A stretch of DNA of 64,000 nucleotides from JAKVBH01 sp049800955. Lineage in GTDB: Bacteria > Pseudomonadota > Alphaproteobacteria > Rhodobacterales > Rhodobacteraceae. Both the position numbers and the translations under genes were made by a program. The first letter of the stretch is position 1, and each line of letters begins with the position of its first letter. Shown piece by piece: positions 52,213-61,736 of this stretch. Under the pieces are notes generated by a model that was not told the DNA's origin, made no database searches, and saw only the letters and a program-made list of their open reading frames with translations. Location of the stretch: assembly GCF_049800955.1 (NCBI RefSeq), contig NZ_JBNAGA010000001.1:496001-560000 (forward strand), in the 5' to 3' direction.

Positions 52213-55200
52213 ATGATGCGGGCCACCAGCGCAAAGACTGCAGACCTGTTTTCCTATTTCACGCGCCACAAGACGCTGGCCAATATCGTCATGGTGCTCA
52301 TGGTCGTCGCGGGTCTGATGGCCATGCCCAACATGCGCGCGCAGTTCTTTCCCGATATCATCGTTGATGATGTGACCGTAAGCGTCGCGTGGGAGGGCGC
52401 GGGGGCTGAAGATGTCGATGCGGCGATCGTGCAGGTGCTGGAACCTGCGCTTCTGGCGGTCGAAGGGGTCGAAAGCTCTTCGGCGACGAGCCGGGAAGGC
52501 CGTGCTTCCATTGAGCTGGAGTTTGATCCCGGTTGGGACATGGCGCGCGCGGCCGACGATGTGCAATCGGCGGTGGATCAGATCACGACCCTGCCCGATG
52601 CCGCAGAAGATCCGACGGTGCGCCGCGGCGCCTGGCGCGACAGGGTCACGGATGTCGTGATCACCGGGCCTGTCGGCGTTGACCAGCTGGCGCGCTTTGC
52701 CGACGAATTCGTCGTGCGGCTCTTTGCGGAAGGCGTCACGCGGACGACCATCCGGGGCATTGCCGCGCCGGAGACTCTCGTGGAAGTGCCCTCCATTGCC
52801 TTGATCCGCCATGACATCACCATGTCCGAGATAGCGGAGGCCATTGCGGCGGAGGTCAGCGCAGATCCCGCAGGTGATGTTTCGGGGGCGTCTGCGCGGG
52901 TGCGCACTGGCGTTGAAAAACGTTCGGCTGATCAGATTGCGGCCATCGTCCTGCGCTCCAATGATGACGGCTCCAAACTCACGATTGGCGATGTCGCTCA
53001 AATCCGCGTCGAGGGGATTGACCGTGAGCGCAGCTATTTCGTGGGCAGCAACCCGGCCATTTCCATCCGCGTCGACCGCGCAGATCAGGGCGATGCCATT
53101 GGCATCCAGCGACAGGTGGAAGAGGTGGCCGCCCGGTTCAGCGCGACGCTGCCGGAAGGCACAGAGGTTGAGCTTATCAGAACCCGGGCGGAGTATATCA
53201 CCGGACGTTTGAATATTCTGCTCGACAATGGCCTCGTGGGCCTTGGCCTTGTGGTAACGCTGCTGTTTCTGTTCCTGAACGCGCGCACGGCGTTTTGGGT
53301 CGCCGCGGGCATTCCGGTGGCCATGCTGGCGGCTGTGGGTCTGATGTATGCCTTTGGCATTACGATCAACATGATCTCGCTGTTTGCATTGATCATCACG
53401 CTGGGCATTGTGGTCGATGATGCGATTGTGGTGGGCGAGCATGCCGATTTCCGACATCGCACTTTGGGCGAGGACCCCTACACGGCCGCCGCCAATGCTG
53501 CGCGGCGTATGTCTATGCCCGTCTTTGCCGCGACGCTGACCACGATCATCGCCTTCTTCGGCCTCGTCATTATCGGCGGTCGCTTTGGCGATCTCATCCG
53601 CGACATTCCTTTCACGGTCATCGTTGTGTTGATGGCGAGCCTGGTGGAGTGCTTCCTGATCCTGCCGCATCACATGGCGCAGGCCCTCAAATATCAGGCC
53701 AAGGCCCATTGGTTTGATCTGCCCTCCCGGGTTGTGAACCAGGGGTTTGAATGGGTCCGCGAGTCGATCTTCCGCCCGTTTATCGCGGGCGTCATCTGGG
53801 CGCGCTATGCCGTCATTGCGGGGGTCACGGTGCTTCTGGCCACGCAAGCGGCCCTGTTCATACAAGGCGATGTGCAATGGCGCTTTTTCAATGCGCCGGA
53901 ACGGACCTCCGTGACGGGCAATTTTGCCATGGCGCCGGGTGCCACGCGCGACGACACGCTGGAGATGATGCGCGAGATGCAGCGCGTCACCGAAGAGCTG
54001 GCCGCGCAATATGAGGAACGCTACGGGCGCAACCCGCTGGATTACGTTATCTCCGAGATTGGCGGCAATGCCGGGCGCGGGCTGGCGGGTACCGATACCA
54101 AGGATGCCGATCAGCTTGGCGGAATTTCCATCGAGTTGATTGACGCGGATTTGCGGCCTTATTCCTCCTTTGCCTTTGTGGGCGAGTTGCAGGATGCGGT
54201 ACGCCGTCATCCGCTCGTCGAGACGATTTCGTTCCGCGGCTGGCGTTCGGGCCCCGGGGGCGATGCTCTCAATGTTCAGTTCTTTGGTGCCTCTGCCGAG
54301 ACCCTCAAAGGCGCATCCGAGGACCTCAAACGCGCCTTGGCGCAATTCCCCGAAGTCTCAGCTGTGGAAGACAACCTGGCTTATGACAAGGAAGAGCTGA
54401 TCCTCGAGCTGACCCCGCAGGGGCAGGCCCTTGGCTTTACAATTGACGCTCTGGGCCGTGTGCTGCGCAACCGACTGGCGGGGATCGAAGCGGCGACCTA
54501 TCCGGATGGTCCGCGCTCTGCGAGTATTCGGGTCGAGCTGCCGCAAGGTGAGTTGACCGCCGATTTTCTGGAGCGCACTCAAATGCGCACAGCCTCTGGC
54601 GCTTACGTGCCGCTGGCCGATATCGTCAGCGTGGAGCGCCGCACTGGCTTCTCTACCATACGGCGCGAGAATGGCATTCGCATCGTCTCGGTCACCGGTG
54701 ACATCTCGCAAGATGATGCCGCGCGCGCGACATTGCTCACGCAATCGCTCGAAGAGGAGATCCTGCCGCGCATTTCCGAGGAGCGGCAGGTGGAATATGT
54801 TCTCGCCGGTCTGTCTGAGCAGGAAGACACGTTCCTCAGCGATGCCCGTACCGGTCTCACGCTCGTCTTGCTGGGCATCTACATCGTTCTGGCATGGGTC
54901 TTTGCCAGTTGGACACGCCCGCTGGTGGTCATGTCGATCATTCCTTTTGGTCTTGTCGGTACGATCTACGGCCATGCGCAATGGGAGGTGCCGCTCTCGA
55001 TGTTCACGGTCGTGGGGCTCTTGGGCATGACGGGGATCATCATCAACGATTCCATCGTGTTGATCACGACCATTGATGAAAAAGCCCGCGACAGAGGCAT
55101 TTTCCCCGCCATCATAGACGGGGCAACGGATCGGTTGCGGCCTGTCCTTCTGACCACGCTGACAACGGTTCTGGGTCTCGCACCGTTGCTTTACGAGCAA

Positions 55201-55617
55201 TCCTCGCAGGCGCAATTCCTCAAGCCCACGGTCATCACGCTTGTGTATGGTCTTGGCTTTGGCATGGTGCTGGTCTTGCTGGTCGTCCCGGCGCTTGTCG
55301 CTATTCAGGCCGATTGCGGACGGTTGATCGCAACGTTGCGGCGCGGGCTTGGCTTCCGTGCGGGGCGTGTGCGCCTGCTGCTAGGTGCGGCCAGTGTCGC
55401 GATGCTTGGCTGGCTGGGCGCCACTTTGGGAAGCTTTGTTGTGACAGGCAGCCTGCCACGCGCGCTCACATCACACCTGCCGCTGACGATGGACAGCTTC
55501 AGCACAGTGTTTGCGCTCTACGCCGCTGGCATGGTTGCGATCTGTTTGGTGGTCTACATGATCGCCGGTCTCTCGCTGGCCATCGCGCGCCGGGCTCACT
55601 CTGTGGCACAGCCTTGA
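52213..55617 (+). CDS. RND-family efflux pump
   Basis: 1134 residues with the twelve-helix RND layout: helix 1 near 20-38, large periplasmic domains (about 40-335 and 560-860), helices 2-6 around 340-530 and 7-12 in 870-1110. The proton-relay Asp pair is seen in GIVVDDAIVVGEH near 400. Sequence style is of the AcrB/CusA-like heavy-metal or hydrophobe efflux groups without the Glu/Met pairs that define metals, so the substrate remains open. It is operonic with the adaptor. The 3' end overlaps the convergent gene by 22 bases. Confidence 0.93.
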   Translation: MMRATSAKTADLFSYFTRHKTLANIVMVLMVVAGLMAMPNMRAQFFPDIIVDDVTVSVAWEGAGAEDVDAAIVQVLEPALLAVEGVESSSATSREGRASIELEFDPGWDMARAADDVQSAVDQITTLPDAAEDPTVRRGAWRDRVTDVVITGPVGVDQLARFADEFVVRLFAEGVTRTTIRGIAAPETLVEVPSIALIRHDITMSEIAEAIAAEVSADPAGDVSGASARVRTGVEKRSADQIAAIVLRSNDDGSKLTIGDVAQIRVEGIDRERSYFVGSNPAISIRVDRADQGDAIGIQRQVEEVAARFSATLPEGTEVELIRTRAEYITGRLNILLDNGLVGLGLVVTLLFLFLNARTAFWVAAGIPVAMLAAVGLMYAFGITINMISLFALIITLGIVVDDAIVVGEHADFRHRTLGEDPYTAAANAARRMSMPVFAATLTTIIAFFGLVIIGGRFGDLIRDIPFTVIVVLMASLVECFLILPHHMAQALKYQAKAHWFDLPSRVVNQGFEWVRESIFRPFIAGVIWARYAVIAGVTVLLATQAALFIQGDVQWRFFNAPERTSVTGNFAMAPGATRDDTLEMMREMQRVTEELAAQYEERYGRNPLDYVISEIGGNAGRGLAGTDTKDADQLGGISIELIDADLRPYSSFAFVGELQDAVRRHPLVETISFRGWRSGPGGDALNVQFFGASAETLKGASEDLKRALAQFPEVSAVEDNLAYDKEELILELTPQGQALGFTIDALGRVLRNRLAGIEAATYPDGPRSASIRVELPQGELTADFLERTQMRTASGAYVPLADIVSVERRTGFSTIRRENGIRIVSVTGDISQDDAARATLLTQSLEEEILPRISEERQVEYVLAGLSEQEDTFLSDARTGLTLVLLGIYIVLAWVFASWTRPLVVMSIIPFGLVGTIYGHAQWEVPLSMFTVVGLLGMTGIIINDSIVLITTIDEKARDRGIFPAIIDGATDRLRPVLLTTLTTVLGLAPLLYEQSSQAQFLKPTVITLVYGLGFGMVLVLLVVPALVAIQADCGRLIATLRRGLGFRAGRVRLLLGAASVAMLGWLGATLGSFVVTGSLPRALTSHLPLTMDSFSTVFALYAAGMVAICLVVYMIAGLSLAIARRAHSVAQP

Positions 55618-56399
55618 ATGTCGACGGCCTCGCCGTCGGCGATCACCGTGATCCGCAAATCGTCCTGCGTCACGGTAAAACCCTGACGCTCGGTATGTGA
55701 CAGCTCGGTCTCCGCGATCAATACATCGCCTTCCCACCAGCTGCGCGGCTCAGCCACCCAGATGTAGGGGTCAGAGGCTTCAACAACGACTTCCTCGCGC
55801 CCGGCCATCTGGGGCAGGGTGATCTCCGCCCGCAGCCCCATGCCATACTGGACCGGGCCCATGAAGCAATCGACCTGTGCCACACCGGCTTCAGACGCGC
55901 TGTAGGGCGTGTCCAGAATGGCCGCGACTATGCGGGCGTCTGAGGCCCCATCCGGGGGCAGGGTGGCCTCAAAGGTCAGCGACGCCGGCACGCAGACATC
56001 GCTGCAGATCCCCATATCGATGGTCCCCGCCAGAGAGACCGTGTCGCCGTCGGCTTCTGGCGTGATTTCAAGCGGCAGGATCAACTCGCGCTGATAGCCG
56101 ACCGTGCGCATCCCGCTCACGTTGAAGACATGCGGGGTGGGCCAGATGGGCCGCATCGTACTGAGGTTCTCACTGCCCTCGGTCCGAAAGCGCGGAGGTA
56201 TCCCGGCATCTCCCGGTGCGCGCCAGAAGGTCTTCCAACCCGGCGCAAGTGTGATGCGCAAGGCCGCCATATGCGTGCCGTCGGCGTCCCGCCAGCCGGG
56301 CAGGACTTCGGCATGCACCATATCGTTATCCACCTGCGCAAAAGCAGGCAGAGCCATAGACAGCGCCAGCGCGGCGCAGGGGAGAACTCGTGACGTCAT
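55596..56399 (-). CDS. DsbD N-terminal-domain-like periplasmic protein
   Basis: 267 residues if started at ATG 56399; earlier in-frame starts at 56408 and 56420 are possible, as the ribosome-site spacing is poor. Signal peptide ends near residue 23 (PAFAQ). The mature part is a beta-rich domain with a Cys pair in GICSDVCVPASLTF near 135, the pattern of DsbD alpha-domain (PF11412) proteins; further Cys at QVDCFMGP and at QGCATE. It probably receives electrons or exchanges disulfides in the periplasm. No DsbD transmembrane part follows. Convergent with the RND gene. Confidence 0.82.
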   Translation of the reverse strand: MTSRVLPCAALALSMALPAFAQVDNDMVHAEVLPGWRDADGTHMAALRITLAPGWKTFWRAPGDAGIPPRFRTEGSENLSTMRPIWPTPHVFNVSGMRTVGYQRELILPLEITPEADGDTVSLAGTIDMGICSDVCVPASLTFEATLPPDGASDARIVAAILDTPYSASEAGVAQVDCFMGPVQYGMGLRAEITLPQMAGREEVVVEASDPYIWVAEPRSWWEGDVLIAETELSHTERQGFTVTQDDLRITVIADGEAVDIQGCATE

Positions 56400-56533
56400 A
56401 CCCTCCATTTGGCCCAACATCCGCTGAAATCCAAGTCACGAGGCAGCGAGGGTTGCGTGAACGTGGCGCACAGCCCATGATCAGACGGAAATGTGACCCG
56501 CAAAACGCGTTTGAAGGAGGCCAGAGCATCCCC

Positions 56534-57103
56534 TTGGAGACGACCCACAGTGATCTGACCGGGCAGTGCCTCATTGCCATGCCGGGCATGGGCGATCCGC
56601 GCTTCGCCCATGCTGTCGTCTATATGTGCGCACATTCCGATGAAGGCGCGATGGGGTTGATCATCAACAAACCCAACGATGAGCTGCGTCTGGGTGATCT
56701 GCTGGCGCAGCTGGAGCTTGCGCACAACGAGACCCATGCCTCCCGCGCGGTCTATTTCGGCGGCCCTGTGGAAACGGGTCGCGGCTTTGTCCTGCATACG
56801 CCGGATTACCGCTCCCCGGTGGCCACGCTCGAAGTCACCGAGACCATGAGCATGACAGCCACACTCGATGTTCTTGAGGAACTGGGCGCGGGCAAGGGTC
56901 CTGAGCGTTTCGTCATGGCACTGGGCTATAGCGGCTGGGGGCCGGGGCAGCTGGAAAGCGAAATTGCCGAAAACGGCTGGCTGACCTGCCCGACGGATCA
57001 CGCACTGGTGTTTGACACGCCTGATACCGCCAAGTGGGAAACCGCGCTGGAGCGTATCGGTGTGCCCGCTCTCGCGCTCTCGGCGGAGGCGGGCCACGCC
57101 TGA
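56534..57103 (+). CDS. YqgE/AlgH family protein (UPF0301)
   Basis: 189 residues when started at TTG 56534, giving the family's usual length; an ATG at 56477 would add 19 residues not seen in relatives. AAGGAGG lies 13 bases ahead of the TTG, a rather long spacing. Family core: GQCLIAMPGMGDPRFAHAVVYMC, LIINKPNDELRLGDLL, YFGGPVETGRGFVLH and ALGYSGWGPGQLESEI. Biochemical role unknown; described as linked to transcription or envelope regulation. Alone between two minus-strand blocks. Confidence 0.92.
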   Translation: METTHSDLTGQCLIAMPGMGDPRFAHAVVYMCAHSDEGAMGLIINKPNDELRLGDLLAQLELAHNETHASRAVYFGGPVETGRGFVLHTPDYRSPVATLEVTETMSMTATLDVLEELGAGKGPERFVMALGYSGWGPGQLESEIAENGWLTCPTDHALVFDTPDTAKWETALERIGVPALALSAEAGHA

Positions 57104-57126
57104 TCAACCGCCGTCGCCCAGCGAAG

Positions 57127-57543
57127 TCATGCGGGAACCATCGTGCCTTGCAAGACAGCCACATCGGTCACGGTGCCGTCGTCGGCGATGTTTTGCACCA
57201 CTGAGGAAACAACCACCAAACGCCGCCCCGCTTTGATGACATGGCCCGTCGCACGCAGAATGGGTCCCTTGGCCGGGGCCAGCAGATTGATCTTGATCTC
57301 CGCTGTGAGAACATCGCTGCCCTCTGGCAAAAGAGACATCGCGGAATAGCCAGCCGCACTGTCGCCAATGGCGAAGGTCAGCCCGGCATGGGCAAAGCCA
57401 TGTTGTTGTTTTGTGCTGCCCTGCAGTGCGGCTTCAATGACAACTTGCCCATCTTCAATGGAGACAAGGCGCGCGCCCAGGGTGTCCATGAGGGTCTGGC
57501 GCGCAAAACTCTCTTCGATCGCGTGTTTTTTCTCCGGTGTCAT
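57127..57543 (-). CDS. PaaI-type hot-dog thioesterase
   Basis: 138 residues from ATG 57543. Hot-dog fold with the active-site region HGFAHAGLTFAIGDSAAG near 48-65 and LTAEIKINLLAPAKG near 78-92. Such proteins hydrolyse aromatic or medium-chain acyl-CoA thioesters. No phenylacetate genes are near. Its ATG overlaps the stop of the pdeM-type gene by four bases, so both are coupled. Confidence 0.92.
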   Translation of the reverse strand: MTPEKKHAIEESFARQTLMDTLGARLVSIEDGQVVIEAALQGSTKQQHGFAHAGLTFAIGDSAAGYSAMSLLPEGSDVLTAEIKINLLAPAKGPILRATGHVIKAGRRLVVVSSVVQNIADDGTVTDVAVLQGTMVPA

Positions 57544-58274
57544 CGCTTGCCTCCCTGCGCCAGACGCGCCGCCGTGCCGGCGCGCGCATGGGGTGGGCCA
57601 AACCCCGGTTTGCTCCGCGGCATGGGCACGGCAAAGGCCGTCTGGCCAGTGACAATTGCCTGCGCATCGTCGCGCATCAAGGCGCATAATTCGTCAGCAT
57701 CCGAGCGCAATCCGCCAGTATAGGTGCCAAAGGCCGGCAGGATCACGCGCGCGTCATCCCGCAGAAAGCAGGGCCGCGTGATCGTGCGCGCGCGGGTGCG
57801 CACCGGCGCTTTGGGATGATAGTGCCCCGAGATTTCTCCGGTGGCCCCGGGCTCTGCGATATGGCGAAAAACCACATCATGCAGGCGCAATTCCGCCACG
57901 TGCTCCCCGCCCAGATCAACGGGGCCTGGATCATGGTTGCCCTCCGCCCAGATCCAGCGGCGCCCGGCTTGCAGCCGCAAAATCCAGTCGCGCGCGCCGG
58001 CGCCGAGATCTGTGGAGGCCTGGAGATCATCGAAACTGTCTCCGAGGCACAGAACAATCGCGGGCCTCGTGGCATCAACCTCCGTCTCCAGCCGTTGCAA
58101 CGTGTCCTGCACGTCATAGGGGGGAAGCTGAACGCCCCAGCGCCGTGCCGCCCGTGATGACTTGCCAAGATGCAGATCCGACACGCACAGAAGGCTCTCC
58201 GCGGGCCAGAACAATGCGCCGCTGGGACGCGCTTCAAAGCGGTGGCCGCAAAAGGAGAAGGCATGGGTGGTCAT
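57540..58274 (-). CDS. pdeM: Ligase-associated metallophosphoesterase PdeM
   Basis: 244 residues. Calcineurin-like phosphoesterase: SDLHLGKSSRAARRWG near 32-47, LGDSFDDLQ near 77-85, EGNHDPG near 115-121 and GHYHPKAPVRTRAR near 150-163. This matches the small PdeM family, which usually accompanies a DNA ligase and helicase in a DNA-damage locus; neither is in the window. A photolyase lies 800 bases away. It is divergent from the SDR gene across 74 bases and coupled to the thioesterase. Confidence 0.88.
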   Translation of the reverse strand: MTTHAFSFCGHRFEARPSGALFWPAESLLCVSDLHLGKSSRAARRWGVQLPPYDVQDTLQRLETEVDATRPAIVLCLGDSFDDLQASTDLGAGARDWILRLQAGRRWIWAEGNHDPGPVDLGGEHVAELRLHDVVFRHIAEPGATGEISGHYHPKAPVRTRARTITRPCFLRDDARVILPAFGTYTGGLRSDADELCALMRDDAQAIVTGQTAFAVPMPRSKPGFGPPHARAGTAARLAQGGKR

Positions 58275-58348
58275 GTTTTGTTCTATGCGGAATTCGCGGC
58301 GCGACGCAAGGACTTGATGGCTGCGTCCCGCGCGTTAGGTCCGCCTGC

Positions 58349-59017
58349 ATGACACAACACATCCTGATTATCGGCGCCTCCGGCGGGATCGGCCGGGCCT
58401 TGGTGGCCGCACATCGCGCGCGCGCGGACGCCGTGACGGAATTATCCCGCTCAAGCAATGGCTTGGACCTCACGGAGCAGGTTTCCGTGGATGCCCATCT
58501 GGGCGCGCTGGAGGGGCCTTTTGACCGCGTGATCGTGGCCACCGGCGCGCTGGAGATCGCGGGCGCGGAGCCCGAGAAGTCCATCAAATCGGTGACGGCG
58601 CAGGCCATGGCCGCGCAATTTGCCCTCAATACCATTGGGCCCGCCCTGTGTTTGCGTCATGCGGCCCGGCTGTTGCCGCGCAAAAGCCCATCGGTCTGGG
58701 CCACGCTCTCTGCGCGGGTCGGCTCTATTGGGGATAATCGTCTGGGCGGCTGGACGTCCTATCGCGCGGCGAAGGCGGCAGTCAATCAGGTGGTGCGCTG
58801 CGCCGCCATTGAACTGGCCCGCAGCCACAAACAAGCGGCCATCGTGAGCCTGCATCCAGGCACTGTCGCCACGCCGTTTACGCAGAAGTACCTTAGCCGT
58901 CACCCCTCTGTGCCGCCGGAAGAGGCCGCGGGTAACTTGTTGAGCGTGATGGATAATCTGGACGCCGCGCAATCCGGCCGCTTCTTTGACTGGCAGGGCG
59001 AGGAGGTGGCGTGGTGA
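58349..59017 (+). CDS. Short-chain dehydrogenase (SDR), C-factor-like
   Basis: 222 residues from ATG 58349. Cofactor loop IIGASGGIGRAL at 7-18, catalytic Ser near 121, Tyr138 and Lys142 in SYRAAKAAVNQVV: classical SDR. The size and the motif SLHPGTVATPFTQKYL recall CsgA/C-factor-type SDRs. Substrate unknown. The stop codon overlaps the start of the photolyase gene (GTGA), so the two are translationally coupled. Confidence 0.9.
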   Translation: MTQHILIIGASGGIGRALVAAHRARADAVTELSRSSNGLDLTEQVSVDAHLGALEGPFDRVIVATGALEIAGAEPEKSIKSVTAQAMAAQFALNTIGPALCLRHAARLLPRKSPSVWATLSARVGSIGDNRLGGWTSYRAAKAAVNQVVRCAAIELARSHKQAAIVSLHPGTVATPFTQKYLSRHPSVPPEEAAGNLLSVMDNLDAAQSGRFFDWQGEEVAW

Positions 59018-60537
59018 GCCGGTTGGTTTTGGTTCTGGGAGATCAGTTGACCCCGAATGTCGCTGCGTTGAAAGCGGCTGACAAAGAAAAAGACACGGTC
59101 GTCATGGCCGAGGTCATGGCGGAGGCGAGCTATGTCCGCCACCACCCGAAGAAGATTGCCTATCTCTTTGCCGCCATGCGGAAATTTGCGCACGCACTGC
59201 GTGAGGACGGTTGGAACGTACTCTACACCGAGCTGGATGACACAAAAAACACAGGCTCCATTGTGGGGGAATTGATCCGCCGCTCCGACGAGCTGGGCGC
59301 GCGCGAGGTTTTATCCACAGAACCGGGAGAGTGGCGTCTTATCAAAGCGTTGCAGGACGCACCTCTGAAGATAAGTCTCCTCGAGGACGACCGGTTCATC
59401 GCGACACATGCGGAATTCGAGGCTTGGGCCGAGGGCCGGAAGCAGCTTCGCATGGAGTATTTCTACCGCGACATGCGGCGCAAGACAGGGCTGTTGATGG
59501 CCGGAGACAAACCCGCCGGAGACAAGTGGAATTTCGATCATGAAAACCGCAAGCCGGCGCCTGAAGATGTGAGCTTTTCCGGGCCCTTACGCTTTGAACC
59601 TGATGCAATCACCCAAGAGGTTCTGGACCTTGTGGAGGCCCGCTTTGGCTCCAATTTTGGCAGCGTGACACCCTTCTGGTTTGCCACGACGAGAGAGGAG
59701 GCGCTGCAGGCTCTGGAGCACTTCATCGCGCAGGCGCTGCCCAAGTTTGGCGCCTATCAGGACGCGATGCTCAACGACAATCGCTTTCTCTACCACGCAA
59801 TCATCTCGCCTTACCTGAACGCCGGTTTGCTCACGCCCCTTGAGATCTGCCAAGCCGCTGAAAAGGCGTATGAAAATGGCGATGCGCCGATCAATGCCGT
59901 GGAAGGGTTCATCCGCCAGATCATCGGCTGGCGCGAGTATGTGCGGGGCATTTATTTCCTTGAAGGCCCTGACTACCCACAGCGTAACACGCTGAATCAC
60001 AAAAGAAAATTGCCTGACCTCTACTGGGGTGGGGCGACGAAAATGAATTGTCTGGCCAAATCAGTAGAGCAAACGCGGGAAGAGGCCTATGCCCACCATA
60101 TTCAGCGCCTGATGGTCACGGGCAATTTCGGGTTGATTGCGGGGGTGCATCCGACCGAGCTGCATGAATGGTATCTCGAGGTCTATGCCGATGCCTACGA
60201 ATGGGTCGAGGCGCCCAATACGGTGGGCATGTCGCAGTTTGCCGACGGCGGCATCATCGCGTCAAAACCTTATGTGTCTTCAGGGGCTTACATCAATCGG
60301 ATGTCCGATTATTGCAAGCATTGCCACTACAAGGTCGCGCAGAAAACGGGGGAGAAGGCGTGCCCGTTCAACCTGCTCTACTGGCATTTTCTGGACCGTC
60401 ACAGAGATCGTTTCGAAGGCAATCCGCGCATGGGCAACATGTACCGCACCTGGGACAGGATGGACAAAGACCGCCGCGAAACCGTTCTGCAAGAGGCGGA
60501 GCTTGCCCTCGAAAAACTGGATAAAGGCGATCTTTGA
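59014..60537 (+). CDS. phrB: Iron-sulfur bacterial cryptochrome/photolyase (FeS-BCP)
   Basis: 507 residues from GTG 59014, chosen because AGGAGG is seven bases upstream and GTGA overlaps the SDR stop. N-terminal photolyase alpha/beta domain (LVLVLGDQLTPNV), C-terminal FAD domain with GFIRQIIGWREYVRGIYF near 298-315. Four cysteines at about 346, 434, 437 and 450 (MNCLAK, CKHC, ACPFN) form the 4Fe-4S site of this family. The relative PhrB from Agrobacterium repairs (6-4) photoproducts; the same activity is likely. Confidence 0.95.
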   Translation: MSRLVLVLGDQLTPNVAALKAADKEKDTVVMAEVMAEASYVRHHPKKIAYLFAAMRKFAHALREDGWNVLYTELDDTKNTGSIVGELIRRSDELGAREVLSTEPGEWRLIKALQDAPLKISLLEDDRFIATHAEFEAWAEGRKQLRMEYFYRDMRRKTGLLMAGDKPAGDKWNFDHENRKPAPEDVSFSGPLRFEPDAITQEVLDLVEARFGSNFGSVTPFWFATTREEALQALEHFIAQALPKFGAYQDAMLNDNRFLYHAIISPYLNAGLLTPLEICQAAEKAYENGDAPINAVEGFIRQIIGWREYVRGIYFLEGPDYPQRNTLNHKRKLPDLYWGGATKMNCLAKSVEQTREEAYAHHIQRLMVTGNFGLIAGVHPTELHEWYLEVYADAYEWVEAPNTVGMSQFADGGIIASKPYVSSGAYINRMSDYCKHCHYKVAQKTGEKACPFNLLYWHFLDRHRDRFEGNPRMGNMYRTWDRMDKDRRETVLQEAELALEKLDKGDL

Positions 60538-60681
60538 CGAGGGTATTTGTACGATTTAGGCTCCAAATCGAACAAATTGGGTGTTGCGCTGCATCGCGGC
60601 GCGCGCGGTCGGTCCGCAACGGCGGAAATCATGGGCCGCGCGGACTTAACGGCATGCCAAAACAGGCGGAGGAATGACCAG

Positions 60682-61389
60682 ATGATCCGATGGATGACCC
60701 AGCTTGTGACGGCCTTTGCGCTGGTCTGTCCCGCGGTGGCCCAGGCGCAGGAGGACATGCGCAGCGCGCCGGTGCGGTTTGCGCCCGGGGCCAACGCGGC
60801 AGACATCACCGCGCGGATCACCGGACGCCAGAGCGTGCTCTACACGATCGGCGCCGAGGCCGGGCAGGAGCTGCAAGCGCGGCTTACAGCCAGCAACACC
60901 GCCACCTACTTCAACCTCTACGCCCCGGGCACGGGGCCGGGCGATCAGGCGCTGCTCAACAGCCAATTCACCGGGCGCGGCATGCCGGAGATCAACAGCG
61001 CGGAGATCACGCTTGCGCTCTCGGGCACCTACACGATCCACGTCTACCAGATGCGCAATGCCGCGCGGCGGGGTGATGTGTCGGACTATACGCTGAGCGT
61101 GTCTGTGACCGGCGCGCTGGGGGAGGTGGTGCAGGGCGACGTGGCTGATGGTCTGCAAGGGGGGCCGGATTTCTGGCAGGTGGCCACGCGCAATGGCGGA
61201 CCGCTCAACCTGCGCGCGGAGCCCTCAACGGGCGCCAAGGTGGTGACAGTGCTGGAGCAGGGTCGCAGCCTGCGCAACCTCGGTTGCCGCATGGCCGAGG
61301 CGCGGCGCTGGTGTCGTGTGGCGACACTGGCCGATCCGGGGTTCGAAGGCTGGGCTGCAGGGGATTTCTTGGTGGAGGGCGCGCCTTAA
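60682..61389 (+). CDS. Secreted SH3-domain protein
   Basis: 235 residues from ATG 60682 (GGAGG nine bases upstream). Signal peptide ends near residue 21 (AVAQAQ). Middle region (about 30-150) is beta-rich and looks like a pre-peptidase-type domain (TITARITGRQSVLYTIG and SGTYTIHVYQM in the correct order). The C-terminal 60 residues form a bacterial SH3 domain: NLRAEPSTGAKVVTVLEQG then WCRVATLADPGFEGWAAGDFL. Probably binds cell-wall peptide or another envelope component. Alone on the strand. Confidence 0.85.
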   Translation: MIRWMTQLVTAFALVCPAVAQAQEDMRSAPVRFAPGANAADITARITGRQSVLYTIGAEAGQELQARLTASNTATYFNLYAPGTGPGDQALLNSQFTGRGMPEINSAEITLALSGTYTIHVYQMRNAARRGDVSDYTLSVSVTGALGEVVQGDVADGLQGGPDFWQVATRNGGPLNLRAEPSTGAKVVTVLEQGRSLRNLGCRMAEARRWCRVATLADPGFEGWAAGDFLVEGAP

Positions 61390-61736
61390 GAAGAATTGCC
61401 CCGTACAAAGCGCAACCTATGCTGGAATTATGTGGTGTTTCCATTTTGGAGACAGTGTGTCGCCATAAAGCCCAACCCGCAGGGCAATCGAGACAGTTTG
61501 ATTTTTTACGTTTTTTTACATGGGCATGGCGCAACGCGAGGCGCATGTAATTGACATGTTTGTCAGTGGAAGCCCTTGCCCTGGCGCCGATTTCCTGATG
61601 CGCTTCTTGCGACCCAGAACTGTTTAATCCTATCTCTGCCGTAGGGGAAATTCGCCATGGAGCTATTGGCTCGATATACTGGACATTGACCGACACAACT
61701 CTGCAGATTGAAACAAAGGGAATGGGACATTCGATC
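61390..61736. other. AT-richer intergenic stretch with a TGACA-N4-TGTCA repeat
   Basis: About 350 bases without a supported gene, noticeably less GC-rich than the rest, upstream of the VPLPA-CTERM gene. It has runs of T (around 61500-61520) and a perfect inverted repeat TGACA (61552-61556), TGTCA (61561-61565) that could be an operator. ATATAC-like bases near 61673 may be a -10 element. All of this is by eye. Confidence 0.4.

Noticed and set aside
52060..54345. Minus-strand frame of 761 codons opposite the RND pump
   Set aside because: Long only because of the codon-position bias of the RND gene; low-complexity His/Arg/Gly composition and no ribosome site.
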